DNA of 64,000 bases from Ferrimonas kyonanensis DSM 18153 (GTDB lineage: Bacteria > Pseudomonadota > Gammaproteobacteria > Enterobacterales > Shewanellaceae). Below the pieces are notes generated by a model. It was not told the DNA's origin. It did not search any database and was given only the letters and a program-made list of their open reading frames with translations. Where the stretch lies: contig NZ_AUDJ01000011.1 in NCBI RefSeq assembly GCF_000425405.1, positions 182,470 through 246,469 of the forward strand, in the 5' to 3' direction. Position 1 is the stretch's first letter. Each line of letters begins with the position of its first letter. The position numbers and the translations under genes are program-made. Positions 17,728-28,244 of the stretch are shown in pieces.

Positions 17728-19737
17728 ATGGATTTCCGCTTCTGGAACATTGGCCGTCAAATCGGCGTTTCTGCTTTGCTGCTGACTATCCTCACCTTTT
17801 CCATGACCGGCTTCTTCGGCTACCGGGTCGCCGCCGACAGCCTTATCGAAACACTGCAGGAGTCCGAGGCCGAGATGGCCCGAACCCTGTCCGACACTCT
17901 GGATTTGCAATACAAACTGCTGATCAAACAGGTGCGCACCAATGCCGACCTGTTTGACAAGATGTTCTCCAATACCTTCACCCTGATGGACCGTCGAATC
18001 AACATCGCCGGCGCCAACGCTCCGGGACTGCGCCACGGTCGCAGCCTGGTCAACAGCGCCGTCGCCCACGTGGATCGCTTTGCCAACATGACCGGCGGCA
18101 ATGCCACCGTATTCGTTAAAGACGGCGATGACTTTACCCGCATCTCATCGTCACTGCGCAAACAAGACGGTAAGCGGGCCACCGGCACCAAGCTGGGCAA
18201 GAACCATCCGGCCTACTCGCTGATCATGGCCGGCAAGTCCTACGAGGGTTACGCGACCCTGTTTGGTAAGCGCTACGCCACCAGCTACCGTCCCATCCGC
18301 GACGAAGCCGGTCAGGTGATCGGCATCCTCTACATCGGTCAGGACGTCACCGAGATGATGCAGTCCATGGGCGACGCCCTGGCGGCAATCACCATCGGCC
18401 AGACCGGCTACGTATCACTGCTGCGCTACGAAGACGGCGGTTTCATGTACCACCCGGAGTATACCGGCCAGAATCAAAGCCAGTTCACCGATGACCAGGG
18501 CCAGTCCATCTATGGCCCGGCCCTGGCCCAGAAACAGCGGACCGAGTCCAACTTCACCCGCAACGGCGACAGCTGGTACATGCTGGCGATGCCGGTGCCA
18601 GACGCTAACTGGATGGTGACCCTGCAGGTACCGGAGAAAGAGCTGAAACACGCCCTGCTGCCGCTGGCCCAGACCAACATCGGCCTGTCGCTGTTTGGTT
18701 GTGTGCTGATCACCGTCCTGCTGTGGATCATGCTGGCCCGCAACCTGAAGCCACTGACAGTGCTGTGCAAACAGGTCGAAGCCATCGGCCAGGGTGAGCT
18801 GAACATCGCCCTCAACAATGCCAGTGACCAGAGCAACAACGAGGTGCACCGCATCACCAACAGCGTCGCCTTTATGACCGCCAACCTGAGGGAGCTGATT
18901 GGCACCCTGCAGCAGTCCACCTCCAAACTGGAACAGTCTGCCGCCGACATGCAGAACGTCGCCGAGGTTAACGGCAGTGGCGCCCAGCAGATGATGCAGC
19001 AAACGGATCAGATTGCCGCCGCCGTCGAAGAGTTAACCACCTCGGTGCAGGAAGTGGCCCGTCACGCCACCAGCTCGGCCGAACAGACCGTGGCCGTCGA
19101 CCAGGCCGCCAAAGATGGCGATCAACAGGTGGATAAAGTGATTGAGCAGATGCAGGCCCTGGGCAATGCCCTGGAGGGCGGCAATCAGGCCATCGGTCGA
19201 GTCGAAGAGGGCAGCCACGCCATCACCAAGGTGATTCAGGTGATTAACGAGATCGCCGAGCAAACCAACTTGCTGGCGCTGAACGCCGCCATCGAAGCCG
19301 CCCGGGCCGGCGAGCAGGGACGTGGCTTCGCGGTGGTCGCCGACGAGGTACGCACCCTGGCACAGCGAACCCAGAACTCCATCAGTGAGATCACCACCAC
19401 CATCGAGCAGCTGCAGCAGCGCACCCAGGACGCGGTTGGACAGATGCACGAAAGCCGCAAACTGGGCGAGACCTCGTCGCAGCTGAGCGTTCAGGCCGGT
19501 GACTCGCTGACCGAGATCTCTCACAGCGTCACCGACCTGTCTCAGAACGCCACCTCCATCGCTACCGCCACCGAACAGCAGGGGTCCGTAGCCGAGGAGA
19601 TTGCCCGCAACATTAACGGCATTACCGAGCTGGCTCGGGAATCGGAGCAAACCGCCGGTCAGACCGTCGATGCGTCCGAGCAGTTGACCTCCCTGGCGGC
19701 CGAGCTGAGAAATCAGCTGTCACACTTCAAGGCCTAA
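17728..19737 (+). CDS. Methyl-accepting chemotaxis protein with periplasmic Cache domain
   Basis: A 669-aa chemoreceptor. TM1 (about 14-34) and TM2 (about 318-340) bracket a periplasmic double-Cache-like sensor (Cache_3/Cache_2 type: [50 protein letters not shown]). HAMP follows, then the signalling hairpin with the invariant tip [31 protein letters not shown] and flanking methylation helices. AGGGG precedes the ATG. A terminator follows at 19758, so it is monocistronic. Related single Cache receptors sense small organic acids or amino acids, but the ligand cannot be read from sequence. Confidence 0.93.
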   Translation: MDFRFWNIGRQIGVSALLLTILTFSMTGFFGYRVAADSLIETLQESEAEMARTLSDTLDLQYKLLIKQVRTNADLFDKMFSNTFTLMDRRINIAGANAPGLRHGRSLVNSAVAHVDRFANMTGGNATVFVKDGDDFTRISSSLRKQDGKRATGTKLGKNHPAYSLIMAGKSYEGYATLFGKRYATSYRPIRDEAGQVIGILYIGQDVTEMMQSMGDALAAITIGQTGYVSLLRYEDGGFMYHPEYTGQNQSQFTDDQGQSIYGPALAQKQRTESNFTRNGDSWYMLAMPVPDANWMVTLQVPEKELKHALLPLAQTNIGLSLFGCVLITVLLWIMLARNLKPLTVLCKQVEAIGQGELNIALNNASDQSNNEVHRITNSVAFMTANLRELIGTLQQSTSKLEQSAADMQNVAEVNGSGAQQMMQQTDQIAAAVEELTTSVQEVARHATSSAEQTVAVDQAAKDGDQQVDKVIEQMQALGNALEGGNQAIGRVEEGSHAITKVIQVINEIAEQTNLLALNAAIEAARAGEQGRGFAVVADEVRTLAQRTQNSISEITTTIEQLQQRTQDAVGQMHESRKLGETSSQLSVQAGDSLTEISHSVTDLSQNATSIATATEQQGSVAEEIARNINGITELARESEQTAGQTVDASEQLTSLAAELRNQLSHFKA

Positions 19738-19757
19738 GCCGGCTTCACCACATAACA

Positions 19758-19783
19758 ATCCCGCCACCAGGCGGGATTTTTTT
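19758..19783 (+). terminator. Terminator of the chemoreceptor gene
   Basis: Stem ATCCCGCC / GGCGGGAT with an ACCA loop, followed by seven T. Confidence 0.9.
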
Positions 19784-20109
19784 GGCCCCGAATCAGCCCC
19801 TTTGAGCAAAGATAAGCGGGTCGTTCCGGACATAACCCTGGCGCAAACGCAAGACAGTCGCTGGCGCCTTATCCACAGTTACCCGCATCCACCGCGTTCA
19901 GCATGCTCAGCACAGTGAGGTTGGTACCACCGGCGCTGCCGCATGCCCCTGTGGCATCGATGCACTCAAGCGCACGCTGAGTCAGGGTTTGGCCGGGCCT
20001 CATCAGCGCTTAGCCTCTACGCTGCTGCAGTGGCTGCTCTCTGCCTGCGGTTGTCCTACGGCAATCAAAGCCGATGTTAGGCACAACATGCGCCGGGTCA
20101 TGCGGACAC
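19784..20109. other. Intergenic region without a recognisable gene
   Basis: About 330 bp between the chemoreceptor terminator and the cyd terminator. Base composition is like the surrounding genes and short frames exist on both strands, but none has a convincing start, ribosome-binding site or family motif. It may be a decayed gene; nothing definite is seen. Confidence 0.4.
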
Positions 20110-20110
20110 A

Positions 20111-20134
20111 AAAAAGCCGCCCTAGGGGCGGCTT
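20111..20134 (-). terminator. Terminator of the cydABX operon
   Basis: Stem AAGCCGCCC (20114-20122) with GGGCGGCTT (20126-20134), loop TAG. On the minus strand it runs into T residues, 19 bp after the cydX stop. Confidence 0.85.
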
Positions 20135-20152
20135 AGTCGGAATCAAATAGGT

Positions 20153-20272
20153 TTAGTCTTGATTCTTCTCGGCTTTTTTAGCCATCTCGTCTGAGTGCTC
20201 GTACCATAAGGCATTGATGATGCCAAATGCACAGGCCAACAGCACGCCGAGAATCCAGGTGAAATACCACAT
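20153..20272 (-). CDS. cydX: CydX, small subunit of cytochrome bd oxidase
   Basis: A 39-aa single-span membrane peptide. It begins MWYFTWILGVLLACAFGI, the hallmark CydX sequence, continues with NALWYEH and ends in a charged tail (DEMAKKAEKNQD). It stabilises the heme b558/b595/d centres of the bd oxidase in the inner membrane. The gene lies 12 bp downstream of cydB in the same direction and ends just before the operon terminator. AAGGAG sits upstream of the ATG. Confidence 0.95.
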   Translation of the reverse strand: MWYFTWILGVLLACAFGIINALWYEHSDEMAKKAEKNQD

Positions 20273-20284
20273 AGTGTCGGCTCC

Positions 20285-21424
20285 TTAATACAGAGAGTGC
20301 TTGTTGGATTCAATAAAGTCGTTGTTCAATCGACCGTACATCTTGATGTAACACCAGGTGGTGTAACACAGGATGAGCGGCACGAAGATGCACGCCACCA
20401 CAAACATGATGGTCAGGGTCATCTCAGAACTGGTGGCATCCCACATGGTGAGGGAGTGGCTTGGGTTCAGAGACGATGGCATCACGAACGGGAACAACGA
20501 AATCGCCGCCGTCACAATCACCGCCACCAGGTTCAGTGAACTGGTGACAAAGGCCAGGCCATTGCGGTTAGCGGCAGTCAGCACCGCCGTCAGCAGTGGC
20601 ATGACCACCGCCAGCAATGGCAACAAATACAGCACCGGCATGGCGTTGTAGTTGTTAAACCAGGCCCCTGCCGCCGCTTCCGCGGTCTTCAGGGTCGGGT
20701 TTGACGGGCCATTGTGGTCCAGGGCAGAGGTAATGACGTAGCCATCGATGCCGCTGTACAGCCACAGACCTGCCAGCACGAACAGTACCGCGCCGGACAG
20801 ACCAATCACCTGAGTGGCCTTGCGAACGCGCTGATACAGAGCACCGTCGGTCTTCATTCCCAGCCAGGTGCAACCTTGCAGCAGGAACATCGACACACAC
20901 AGCAGTCCCACCAGCAACGCAAAGCCATTCAGCAGGCCGAAGAAGCTGCCGCGGTAGAACACCCGCAGGTACTCGTCGTATTCAAACGGTACGCCTTGCA
21001 ACAGGTTACCGAAGGCCACGCCGATGATCAGCGGCGGAACCAGGCCGCCGATGAACAGGCCCCAGTCCCAGGCATCACGCCAGCGTTTGTCTTCGATCTT
21101 TGACCGGTAGTCAAAGCCGATAGGCCGGAAGAACAAGGCAAACAACACCAGCACCATGGCGATGTAGAAGCCAGAGAATGCTGCAGCGTAAACCAGAGGC
21201 CAGGCCGCAAAGATGGCTCCGGCGGCGGTCAGCAGCCACACCTGGTTGCCGTCCCAGTGAGGGGCGATGGAGTTGATCATCACCCGACGCTCGTTGTCGT
21301 TTTTACCTAGGAAGGGCAGCAGGGCGCCCACTCCCATGTCGAAGCCATCGGTGACGGAGAAACCGATCATCAGAACGATAACCAGCAGCCACCAGATAGC
21401 GCGTAGAGTTTCATAATCAAGCAT
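20285..21424 (-). CDS. cydB: Cytochrome bd ubiquinol oxidase subunit II
   Basis: A 379-aa integral membrane protein beginning [14 protein letters not shown], as in E. coli CydB, and containing [18 protein letters not shown] and [14 protein letters not shown]. Subunit II supports CydA, which holds the hemes, in the oxidation of quinol with reduction of O2 to water at very low oxygen. The ATG at 21424 is chosen; it overlaps the cydA stop by eight bases, and an in-frame start at 21451 inside cydA would add nine residues not found in the family. Confidence 0.96.
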   Translation of the reverse strand: MLDYETLRAIWWLLVIVLMIGFSVTDGFDMGVGALLPFLGKNDNERRVMINSIAPHWDGNQVWLLTAAGAIFAAWPLVYAAAFSGFYIAMVLVLFALFFRPIGFDYRSKIEDKRWRDAWDWGLFIGGLVPPLIIGVAFGNLLQGVPFEYDEYLRVFYRGSFFGLLNGFALLVGLLCVSMFLLQGCTWLGMKTDGALYQRVRKATQVIGLSGAVLFVLAGLWLYSGIDGYVITSALDHNGPSNPTLKTAEAAAGAWFNNYNAMPVLYLLPLLAVVMPLLTAVLTAANRNGLAFVTSSLNLVAVIVTAAISLFPFVMPSSLNPSHSLTMWDATSSEMTLTIMFVVACIFVPLILCYTTWCYIKMYGRLNNDFIESNKHSLY

Positions 21425-23057
21425 GGCTAGTGGCCTCCTTGGCGTCTTCACGAGACTGTCGAGCTTTAGTCAGTTTCGCCAGCAAACGGGCGTCTTCGGC
21501 GGCGTTATCCGCAGATTCGAAGTGGTAGCGGCCGGTCTTGAGGCTGCTTGGACCCAGACGGGCAAAGCGGAACATCAGGAACATCTCGACCACCAGCGCC
21601 AGAGTGTAGAAGCCGCAGATCAGCGCAATGCTGAAGATCAGCTCACTGGCACTGAGGCTAGAGGTGGACATGGCGGTTGGCAGAATCTCGGCAATGGTCC
21701 ATGGCTGACGACCGTATTCGGCCACAAACCAACCACACTGAATCGCCAGCCAAGGGGCAGGCAGAATCACAATCGCCAGTTTCAACAACCAAGGCTTATC
21801 CAGTACCCGTTGCTTGGCGCTCTGCAGGAAGGCCAGGCCGATAACAATCAGCATCACCACACCCAGACCCACCATCACCCGGAAGGACCAGAACATCGGG
21901 CCTACATTAGGAATGGAGTCGTCCACGGCCGCCTGAATCTGGGCTTCGCTGGCCTGGTCGATCTCATCCAGGTAACGCTTCAGCAGGAAGCCATAACCCA
22001 GATCGACCTTACGTTCCTGGAACTGGGCAATCTCGTCGTCGTTGGCCGAGCCATCACGCACTTTCTGCAGCAGGGTGTACGCCACCATGCCGCTGCGAAT
22101 GCGGGCTTCGTGCTCCACCTTGATGTCTTTGATGCCCATCACCTCCTCGTCCAGAGAACGGGTGGCGATGATGCCCATCAGGTAGGGAATCTTAACCGCG
22201 TAGTTGGTTTCCATGTTCTCGCTGTCGGGGATGCCGATGGCGGTAAACGACGCCGGCGCCGGGTGGGTATCCCACTCCGCTTCCACCGCCGCCAGTTTCA
22301 CCTTCTGTACGTCACCCATCTCATAGCCAGATTCGTCACCCAGGACGATGACCGACAGGATGGATGCCAGACCAAAGGCGGAGGCGATGTAGAAGGAGCG
22401 CTTGGCAAAGGCGATGTCACGCCCTTTCAGCAGGTAGTAGGAGCTGATGGCCAGCACGAACACCGAACCGGTGACGTAACCGGAGGCGACGGTGTGGACA
22501 AATTTCACCTGAGCCACCGGGTTGAAGATCAGCTCGGCAAAGCTGGCCATCTCCATCCGCATGGTGACGTAGTTGAATTCGGCGCCGATGGGGTTCTGCA
22601 TCCAGCCGTTGGCGATCAGAATCCACAGCGCCGACATGTTGGAGCCCAGGGCAACCAGCCAGGTTACTGCCAGGTGCTGACGCTTGGAGAGGCGATCCCA
22701 CCCGAAGAAGAACAGACCGATGAGCGTCGACTCCAGGAAGAAGGCCATCAGCGCTTCGATGGCCAGCGGGGCCCCGAAGATGTCGCCGACGTAGTGGGAG
22801 TAGTAAGCCCAGTTGGTACCGAACTGGAACTCCATGGTAATGCCTGTGGTCACCCCCAGGGCAAAGTTAATGGCAAAGAGCTTGCCCCAGAACTTGGTCA
22901 TGTCCTTATACACTTGCTTATCGGTCATCACATACAGTGATTCCATGATGGCAAGCAGGAACGCCATACCCAGGGTGAGTGGAACAAACAGGAAGTGATA
23001 CATCGCCGTCAGTGCAAATTGCAACCGCGATAGATCGACTACTTCATCGACAATCAT
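21417..23057 (-). CDS. cydA: Cytochrome bd ubiquinol oxidase subunit I
   Basis: A 546-aa heme-carrying subunit. The N-terminal [22 protein letters not shown] includes the heme ligand His. [12 protein letters not shown] contains the second His, and GRQPW is the invariant motif near the quinol side. The long Q-loop region between about residues 255 and 385 marks the long-loop class as in E. coli. AAGGAG precedes the ATG at seven bases. First gene of cydABX; the terminal oxidase provides high-affinity O2 reduction. An FNR-like site lies ~420 bp upstream, and the leader is long and AT-rich. Confidence 0.96.
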   Translation of the reverse strand: MIVDEVVDLSRLQFALTAMYHFLFVPLTLGMAFLLAIMESLYVMTDKQVYKDMTKFWGKLFAINFALGVTTGITMEFQFGTNWAYYSHYVGDIFGAPLAIEALMAFFLESTLIGLFFFGWDRLSKRQHLAVTWLVALGSNMSALWILIANGWMQNPIGAEFNYVTMRMEMASFAELIFNPVAQVKFVHTVASGYVTGSVFVLAISSYYLLKGRDIAFAKRSFYIASAFGLASILSVIVLGDESGYEMGDVQKVKLAAVEAEWDTHPAPASFTAIGIPDSENMETNYAVKIPYLMGIIATRSLDEEVMGIKDIKVEHEARIRSGMVAYTLLQKVRDGSANDDEIAQFQERKVDLGYGFLLKRYLDEIDQASEAQIQAAVDDSIPNVGPMFWSFRVMVGLGVVMLIVIGLAFLQSAKQRVLDKPWLLKLAIVILPAPWLAIQCGWFVAEYGRQPWTIAEILPTAMSTSSLSASELIFSIALICGFYTLALVVEMFLMFRFARLGPSSLKTGRYHFESADNAAEDARLLAKLTKARQSREDAKEATSHA

Positions 23058-23479
23058 TGGAGTCTCCTTACGCCTGCCGCGCCGCCGAAGCGGCGCCGGA
23101 ATTCAGGAATAGGTTATGGGGTACAGAAAAAAATAAAGACAAAAAGCCTGAACAAATTGGGGCATCACAACCACACCGGGCTGCTGGAGTTTGGCGCGGG
23201 CTCAGTCTCGGGCCTGCGACAGAGAGGGACGCAAAGAAGCAGGGGTTCACCGCTACATCCATGACAGGCCTCCAAGCACTTACTGCAACCATCCGTTAAC
23301 ACTCCTTGCCTCTCTGTGACTCTGCCGTGCTCTCCTGCACCGGAAAGTTAAGCAGAGAATCAGCTAGCAATTCAGCCAATTTTATATCATTCCCTCTGCC
23401 CACCCCTCAATCCCTGCCAGAATACTCTGATCACTTTTGGGAGCTGACTCACAATTATTGAGAGATAACAAAAAAGGGT

Positions 23480-23493
23480 TAGATATCAATCAA
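23480..23493. promoter_or_regulatory. FNR-like site upstream of cydA
   Basis: TAGAT-ATCA-ATCAA matches TTGAT-N4-ATCAA at 9 of 10 positions. It is followed by GTTAA-rich sequence (23496-23504) that resembles ArcA half-sites. It lies ~420 bp before cydA and ~240 bp before a forward promoter, so either unit could be its target. Confidence 0.4.
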
Positions 23494-23724
23494 ATGTTAA
23501 TAAATTCAAGGTGAGTTTTATTCACCCTCGCAGTACTCAGATTCATGCCGTGCCAGCTAACAAGTTTGGCCAAATATAAGTACGGCTACAAAATAAACGA
23601 TCAGACAACAAATGGCTGTAAATTACTAAAAAATATAGAAATTAAATAAATGTTAAAAAACAACAATCGCATCACAAGGGATATTTAATAAGAAAAACTA
23701 ATCCGAAAATAGAGTTTTTCTAGT

Positions 23725-23753
23725 TTGCCAACCACCGCAGTCGAATCTACTAT
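23725..23753 (+). promoter_or_regulatory. Sigma70 promoter of a short transcript
   Basis: TTGCCA (23725-23730), 17 bp, TACTAT (23748-23753): both hexamers are four or five of six matches, with ideal spacing. The predicted start is near 23760. Downstream come a leader able to fold (ATCGAA near 23760 pairing with TTCGAT near 23796), an sORF and a terminator. Confidence 0.6.
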
Positions 23754-23841
23754 AGCCCCATCGAAACGAGATGATGGATTAATCAACACATCGCTTCGAT
23801 TCTGAACACAATCAACTCATTCATGTTAAGGGGAGGCTCTT

Positions 23842-23919
23842 ATGACTCAACTACTGCATCGCTTGGTTAAGCTGTACCAACGTAGCTTTTCCGAACTGTA
23901 CCGCCAACAGGTTCAGTGA
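23842..23919 (+). CDS. 25-aa small protein of unknown function
   Basis: Reads MTQLLHRLVKLYQRSFSELY then RQQVQ. A very strong ribosome-binding sequence (GGGGAGG) lies five bases before the ATG. The peptide is basic and amphipathic if helical, with no membrane span. It is the only coding potential between a good sigma70 promoter (23725) and a strong terminator (23986), so it looks like a dedicated transcript of about 250 nt, either a small-protein mRNA or a dual-function sRNA. Neighbours are cydA and purL, both on the other strand. I do not recognise the peptide. Confidence 0.6.
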   Translation: MTQLLHRLVKLYQRSFSELYRQQVQ

Positions 23920-23985
23920 TCGCCTGGCCTGTTGAGTGTCGACAGGCAAGTATCACCTTCTTTGCGAAATGCTAGCGCATTCTTT

Positions 23986-24018
23986 GGCCGCTCCCTCCCC
24001 GGGATGCGGCCTTTTTTT
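23986..24018 (+). terminator. Terminator of the short sORF transcript
   Basis: GGCCGC (23986-23991) pairs with GCGGCC (24006-24011), with an inner TCCC/GGGA extension, and is followed by seven T. Confidence 0.85.
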
Positions 24019-24167
24019 GTCGCCGCTTCTGTCCCAGAATACGCCTCAAAGCAGCCCAAATATTGCGCCAAGACAACATCCACGGGTAAGCTGATTCAGT
24101 GTCAGATTCGGTGCCGAGCCCGGCAGCGGTGCTGCGCCGCCGACAGCCCCCTCGGCCCTGAGGACAC

Positions 24168-24193
24168 AAAAAAGCCCGGCAATGCCGGGCTTT
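24168..24193 (-). terminator. Terminator of purL
   Basis: Perfect 10-bp stem AAAGCCCGGC / GCCGGGCTTT with an AAT loop. On the minus strand it runs into T residues 18 bp after the purL stop. Confidence 0.9.
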
Positions 24194-24211
24194 GTCGTGC
24201 TGATGTCGAGG

Positions 24212-27200
24212 TTAACCCAGGGCCACCCGAGCGTTGCGGAACATCCGCATCCACGGGCTGTCTTCTCCCCACTCATCCGGGTGCCAGGAGTTGGCTACGG
24301 TGCGGAACACCCGCTCCGGATGCGGCATCATGATGGTCACTTTGCCGTCGGTGGTGGTCAGGCCGGTAATCCCGGCCGGAGAGCCATTGGGGTTCGCCGG
24401 ATAAGCGCTGGCGATCAACCCTTGGTGGTTCAGGTAACGCAAGGCCACCGTTCCGGACGCATCCGCCGCTTTAAACGCCTGCTGGCTGGCAAACTCGGCC
24501 CGCCCCTCACCGTGGGACACGGCAATGGGCATTCTGGAACCGGCCATGCCATCAAAGAACAGGCTCGGGCTTTGCTGAACCTCCACCAGGGAGAAGCGAG
24601 CCTCAAAGCGTTCAGAGCGATTGCGGACGAAGTGCGGCCAGTGTTCAGAGCCGGGAATGATCCCCTTCAGGTTGGACAGCATCTGGCAGCCATTACACAC
24701 CCCCAGAGCCAGGGAGTCACTGCGCTCAAAGAACCCCTGGAACTGCTCACGGGCTCGATCGTTGAATAGGATCGATTTGGCCCAGCCCTCACCGGCGCCG
24801 AGAACGTCGCCGTAGGAGAAGCCGCCACAGGCCACCAGCCCCTGGAACTGTTCCAGCGTCAGGCGTCCCTCGAGGATGTCACTCATGTGCACATCCACCG
24901 CGTCGAAGCCGGCCCGGTCAAACGCTGCCGCCATCTCCACGTGAGAGTTCACCCCCTGCTCACGCAAGATGGCCATTTTCGGCGCACTGCCCTTGAGGAT
25001 ATAGGGCGCCGCCACGTCTTCGGCCGGATCAAAGCCGAGGCTGACCGACAAACCCGGATCGTCGGCGTTGAGTTTGCCCTGGTGCTCCTCTTCGGCGCAC
25101 TGGGGGTTGTCCCGCAGCGACTGCATCGCCAGGGTGGTTTCCGCCCAGATGCCTCTGAGCTCGGTACGGCTCTCGTCCAGCACAGTGTCACCGCCATCGG
25201 TGATCACCAGCCGCTTACCGTCGTTGGCACTGCCGATGACATGGCTGCACTGAGCCAGCCCGTGCTCTGCCAGCGTCTGCTGAACCTGCGCCAACTGCTC
25301 GGTGGTCACCTGCAACACCACGCCCAGCTCTTCGTTAAACAACTTAGCCAATCGGTCACCGGCCAGGGCGGTCAGATCCGCCTCGAGGCCGGCTTTGCCG
25401 GCAAAGGCCATTTCGGCCAGGGTCACCAGCACACCGCCGTCACCCTTATCGTGATAGGCCAGCAAGCGCTGCTCGGCGATCAGCGACTGCAGGGCGTTGA
25501 AGAAGCCCTTCAGCAACTCCGGCTGATCCACATCCGGGGCCTGGTTGCCCAACTGATTGTACACCTGAGCCAGCGCCGAGCCGCCAAGGCGACTTTGGCC
25601 ATCACCGAGATCGATGTACAGCAACTGCGTTTCGCCCTTATCCAGCCGCAGCTGAGGCGTCAGGGTATGGCGAACGTCGTTTACTCGACCAAAAGCGGTG
25701 ATCACCAATGACAGCGGCGAAGTGACACTCTTATCCTGGCCGTCATCGGTCCAGGCGGTCTTCATGGACATGGAGTCCTTACCCACAGGAATGGTCAACC
25801 CCAGGGCCGGACACAACTCCTCACCCACGGCCTTAACCGCCTCATACAGGCCGGCATCTTCACCCGGATGACCGGCGGCGGCCATCCAGTTGGCAGACAA
25901 TTTAATGTGCTTCAGTGAGCCGATGTCGGCGCAGGCGATATTGGTCAGCGCTTCACCGACGGCCATGCGGGCAGACGCACCGTAGTTGATCAGTGCCAGG
26001 GGGGTACGCTCGCCCATGGACATCGCTTCACCGTGATAGCTGTCCAGTGAGGCCGCGGTAACCGCACAGTTGGCCACCGGCACCTGCCAAGGCCCCACCA
26101 TCTGATCGCGGGCCACAAGACCGGTCACCGAGCGGTCACCGATGGTGATCAGGAAGGTCTTCTCCGCCACTGCCGGCAGGCGCAGAACCCGGCGCACCGC
26201 GTCGGCGGCTTTGATGCCCGACAGGTCCAGTGCCGGCGCCTGGCAACGTTCGGAGGTCACATCCCGGTGCATCTTCGGTGCCTTACCCAACAGCACCTCC
26301 ATCGGCATATCGATGGGCGTATTGTCAAAATGGCTGTCTTCCAGGCTCAGGTGGCGAGCCTCGGTGGCTTCACCAATCACCGCATACGGGGCACGTTCCC
26401 GGCGACAGATGGCATCGAAACGGGGCAGATCCTCGGCTGCCACCGCCATCACGTAGCGCTCCTGAGATTCGTTGCACCAGATCTCCAGTGGCGACATGCC
26501 AGGCTCATCGTTAGGCACGTCCCGTAACTGGAAGCGGCCGCCACGACCACCGTCGTCCACCAGTTCGGGCATGGCATTGGACAGACCGCCGGCGCCAACA
26601 TCGTGAATAAAGGCGATGGGGTTGTCGTCCCCCAGTTGCCAGCAGCGATCGATCACCTCCTGGCAGCGACGTTCAATCTCCGGGTTCTCCCGCTGCACCG
26701 AGGCAAAATCCAGATCTTCGGACGATTGGCCAGAAGCCATGGAAGAGGCCGCGCCACCGCCCAGGCCGATGTTCATTGCCGGGCCGCCCAGTACAATCAA
26801 CTTGGCGCCGACGGGAATCTCACCTTTTTGGACGTGTTCTTCGCGAATGTTACCCAGGCCACCCGCCAGCATGATCGGCTTGTGATAGCCGCGCACTTCG
26901 GTGCCATTAAAGCTGGCCACTTCCTGCTCGTAGGTACGGAAATACCCCAGCAGCGCCGGACGACCAAATTCGTTGTTAAACGCGGCGCCCCCCAGGGGCC
27001 CTTCGGTCATGATCTCCAGGGGAGTCACGATGCGATCCGGTTTGCCGTAGGCTTGCTCCCAAGGCTGTTCGAAGCCGGGAATATTGAGGTTGGATACCGT
27101 AAAGCCAGTCAGACCGGCCTTCGGCTTTGAGCCTCTTCCGGTAGCACCTTCATCGCGAATCTCACCACCGGAGCCGGTGGCCGCGCCCGGATAGGGGCTG

Positions 27201-28105
27201 ATGGCGGTCGGGTGGTTGTGGGTTTCCACCTTCATCAGGATGTGAACCGGTTCCTGATGGTATTGATAACTGCCGTCTTCATTAGGGAAGAAACGCCCGG
27301 CGGTAGAGCCGGTCATCACCGCGGCGTTGTCCTTGTAGGCCGACAACACGTATTCCGGTGTCTGTTCAAAGGTATTCTTGATCATCTTGAACAGCGATTT
27401 AGGCTGTGCCTCGCCGTCAATGGTCCAGTCCGCGTTGAAGATTTTATGCCGACAGTGCTCGGAGTTGGCCTGGGCAAACATGCACAGCTCGATGTCGTTG
27501 GGATTGCGTTCCAGGCGGGAGAAGTTCTCCACCAGATAGTCAATCTCATCGTCGGCCAGTGCCAGCCCCATGCTGGTATTGGCGGCCACCAGTGCCTGAC
27601 GGCCACCGCCGAGGATGTCCACCGACTTCAGCTCACCGGGCTCGGCGGTCACAAACAGCGACTCGGCCTGATCAAAGTCGGTCAGCACCGCTTCAACCAT
27701 GCGATCATGGAGCAAGTTCAACAGCTGACGCTGCTGCTCATCACTCAACTCACCCTCAAGCTTGACGTACCAGGCGACGCCGCGCTCCAGTCGCTGTACC
27801 GAGCTAAGGCCGCAGTTATGGGCGATGTCAGTGGCTTTGGAGGACCAGGGGGAGATGGTGCCGGGGCGTGGTACAACCAGAAGCAATTTTCCTTGAGGAT
27901 CATGCTGTTCCAGTCGAGGGCCGTAGGTTAATATCTGTTCGAGGTGAGTCGTTTGCTCGGAGTCGAGCGGCGCGGAGAGGTGGGCAAAATGGCAGTATTC
28001 AGCGTAAAGATCAGAGACCGGGAGAGTCGCGTTTTGGCAAGCCGTAAGCAGCTTGTGGACCCGAAACGCGGACAGCGCCGGCGCGCCGCGGAGGATCTTA
28101 ATCAC
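24212..28105 (-). CDS. purL: Phosphoribosylformylglycinamidine synthase
   Basis: A 1297-aa single-chain FGAM synthase, the length of the E. coli enzyme. It converts FGAR, glutamine and ATP to FGAM, fourth step of purine synthesis. The start reads [15 protein letters not shown] from a GTG. The synthase region carries [29 protein letters not shown] and [11 protein letters not shown]. The C-terminal class I glutaminase domain has the nucleophile Cys in [10 protein letters not shown] and the catalytic His-x-Glu in SHGEGRAEF. Transcribed alone on the minus strand, divergent from mltF as in enterobacteria. A 12-bp palindrome lies 70 bp upstream. Confidence 0.98.
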   Translation of the reverse strand: MIKILRGAPALSAFRVHKLLTACQNATLPVSDLYAEYCHFAHLSAPLDSEQTTHLEQILTYGPRLEQHDPQGKLLLVVPRPGTISPWSSKATDIAHNCGLSSVQRLERGVAWYVKLEGELSDEQQRQLLNLLHDRMVEAVLTDFDQAESLFVTAEPGELKSVDILGGGRQALVAANTSMGLALADDEIDYLVENFSRLERNPNDIELCMFAQANSEHCRHKIFNADWTIDGEAQPKSLFKMIKNTFEQTPEYVLSAYKDNAAVMTGSTAGRFFPNEDGSYQYHQEPVHILMKVETHNHPTAISPYPGAATGSGGEIRDEGATGRGSKPKAGLTGFTVSNLNIPGFEQPWEQAYGKPDRIVTPLEIMTEGPLGGAAFNNEFGRPALLGYFRTYEQEVASFNGTEVRGYHKPIMLAGGLGNIREEHVQKGEIPVGAKLIVLGGPAMNIGLGGGAASSMASGQSSEDLDFASVQRENPEIERRCQEVIDRCWQLGDDNPIAFIHDVGAGGLSNAMPELVDDGGRGGRFQLRDVPNDEPGMSPLEIWCNESQERYVMAVAAEDLPRFDAICRRERAPYAVIGEATEARHLSLEDSHFDNTPIDMPMEVLLGKAPKMHRDVTSERCQAPALDLSGIKAADAVRRVLRLPAVAEKTFLITIGDRSVTGLVARDQMVGPWQVPVANCAVTAASLDSYHGEAMSMGERTPLALINYGASARMAVGEALTNIACADIGSLKHIKLSANWMAAAGHPGEDAGLYEAVKAVGEELCPALGLTIPVGKDSMSMKTAWTDDGQDKSVTSPLSLVITAFGRVNDVRHTLTPQLRLDKGETQLLYIDLGDGQSRLGGSALAQVYNQLGNQAPDVDQPELLKGFFNALQSLIAEQRLLAYHDKGDGGVLVTLAEMAFAGKAGLEADLTALAGDRLAKLFNEELGVVLQVTTEQLAQVQQTLAEHGLAQCSHVIGSANDGKRLVITDGGDTVLDESRTELRGIWAETTLAMQSLRDNPQCAEEEHQGKLNADDPGLSVSLGFDPAEDVAAPYILKGSAPKMAILREQGVNSHVEMAAAFDRAGFDAVDVHMSDILEGRLTLEQFQGLVACGGFSYGDVLGAGEGWAKSILFNDRAREQFQGFFERSDSLALGVCNGCQMLSNLKGIIPGSEHWPHFVRNRSERFEARFSLVEVQQSPSLFFDGMAGSRMPIAVSHGEGRAEFASQQAFKAADASGTVALRYLNHQGLIASAYPANPNGSPAGITGLTTTDGKVTIMMPHPERVFRTVANSWHPDEWGEDSPWMRMFRNARVALG

Positions 28106-28173
28106 GGTATTTTTACCTTATATAGTTATGTGTAGGGCTCAATTCCGTTAACCGTGCTCCGACCTGGATCACA

Positions 28174-28185
28174 GTTTCCGGAAAC
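28174..28185. promoter_or_regulatory. Palindrome GTTTCCGGAAAC between purL and mltF
   Basis: A perfect 12-bp palindrome in the 139-bp divergent gap. It does not match the PurR box and could be an operator for another regulator. Symmetry and position are the only evidence. Confidence 0.3.
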
Positions 28186-28244
28186 CAAGGTGGCGCCATT
28201 ATAGTGGAAAGGGCGGTCGCAAAACAGTCTACAATGAACGGAAG

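Noticed and set aside
21423..22940. 505-codon plus-strand frame opposite cydA
   Set aside because: Reverse-frame artefact; cydA has all expected motifs.
23068..23292. 74-codon minus-strand frame upstream of cydA
   Set aside because: Lies in the cydA leader, no ribosome-binding site, low-complexity Ala/Pro/Cys composition; treated as untranslated leader.
28174..28185. Palindrome upstream of purL as a PurR box
   Set aside because: GTTTCCGGAAAC lacks the CAAACG/CGTTTG core of the PurR operator.
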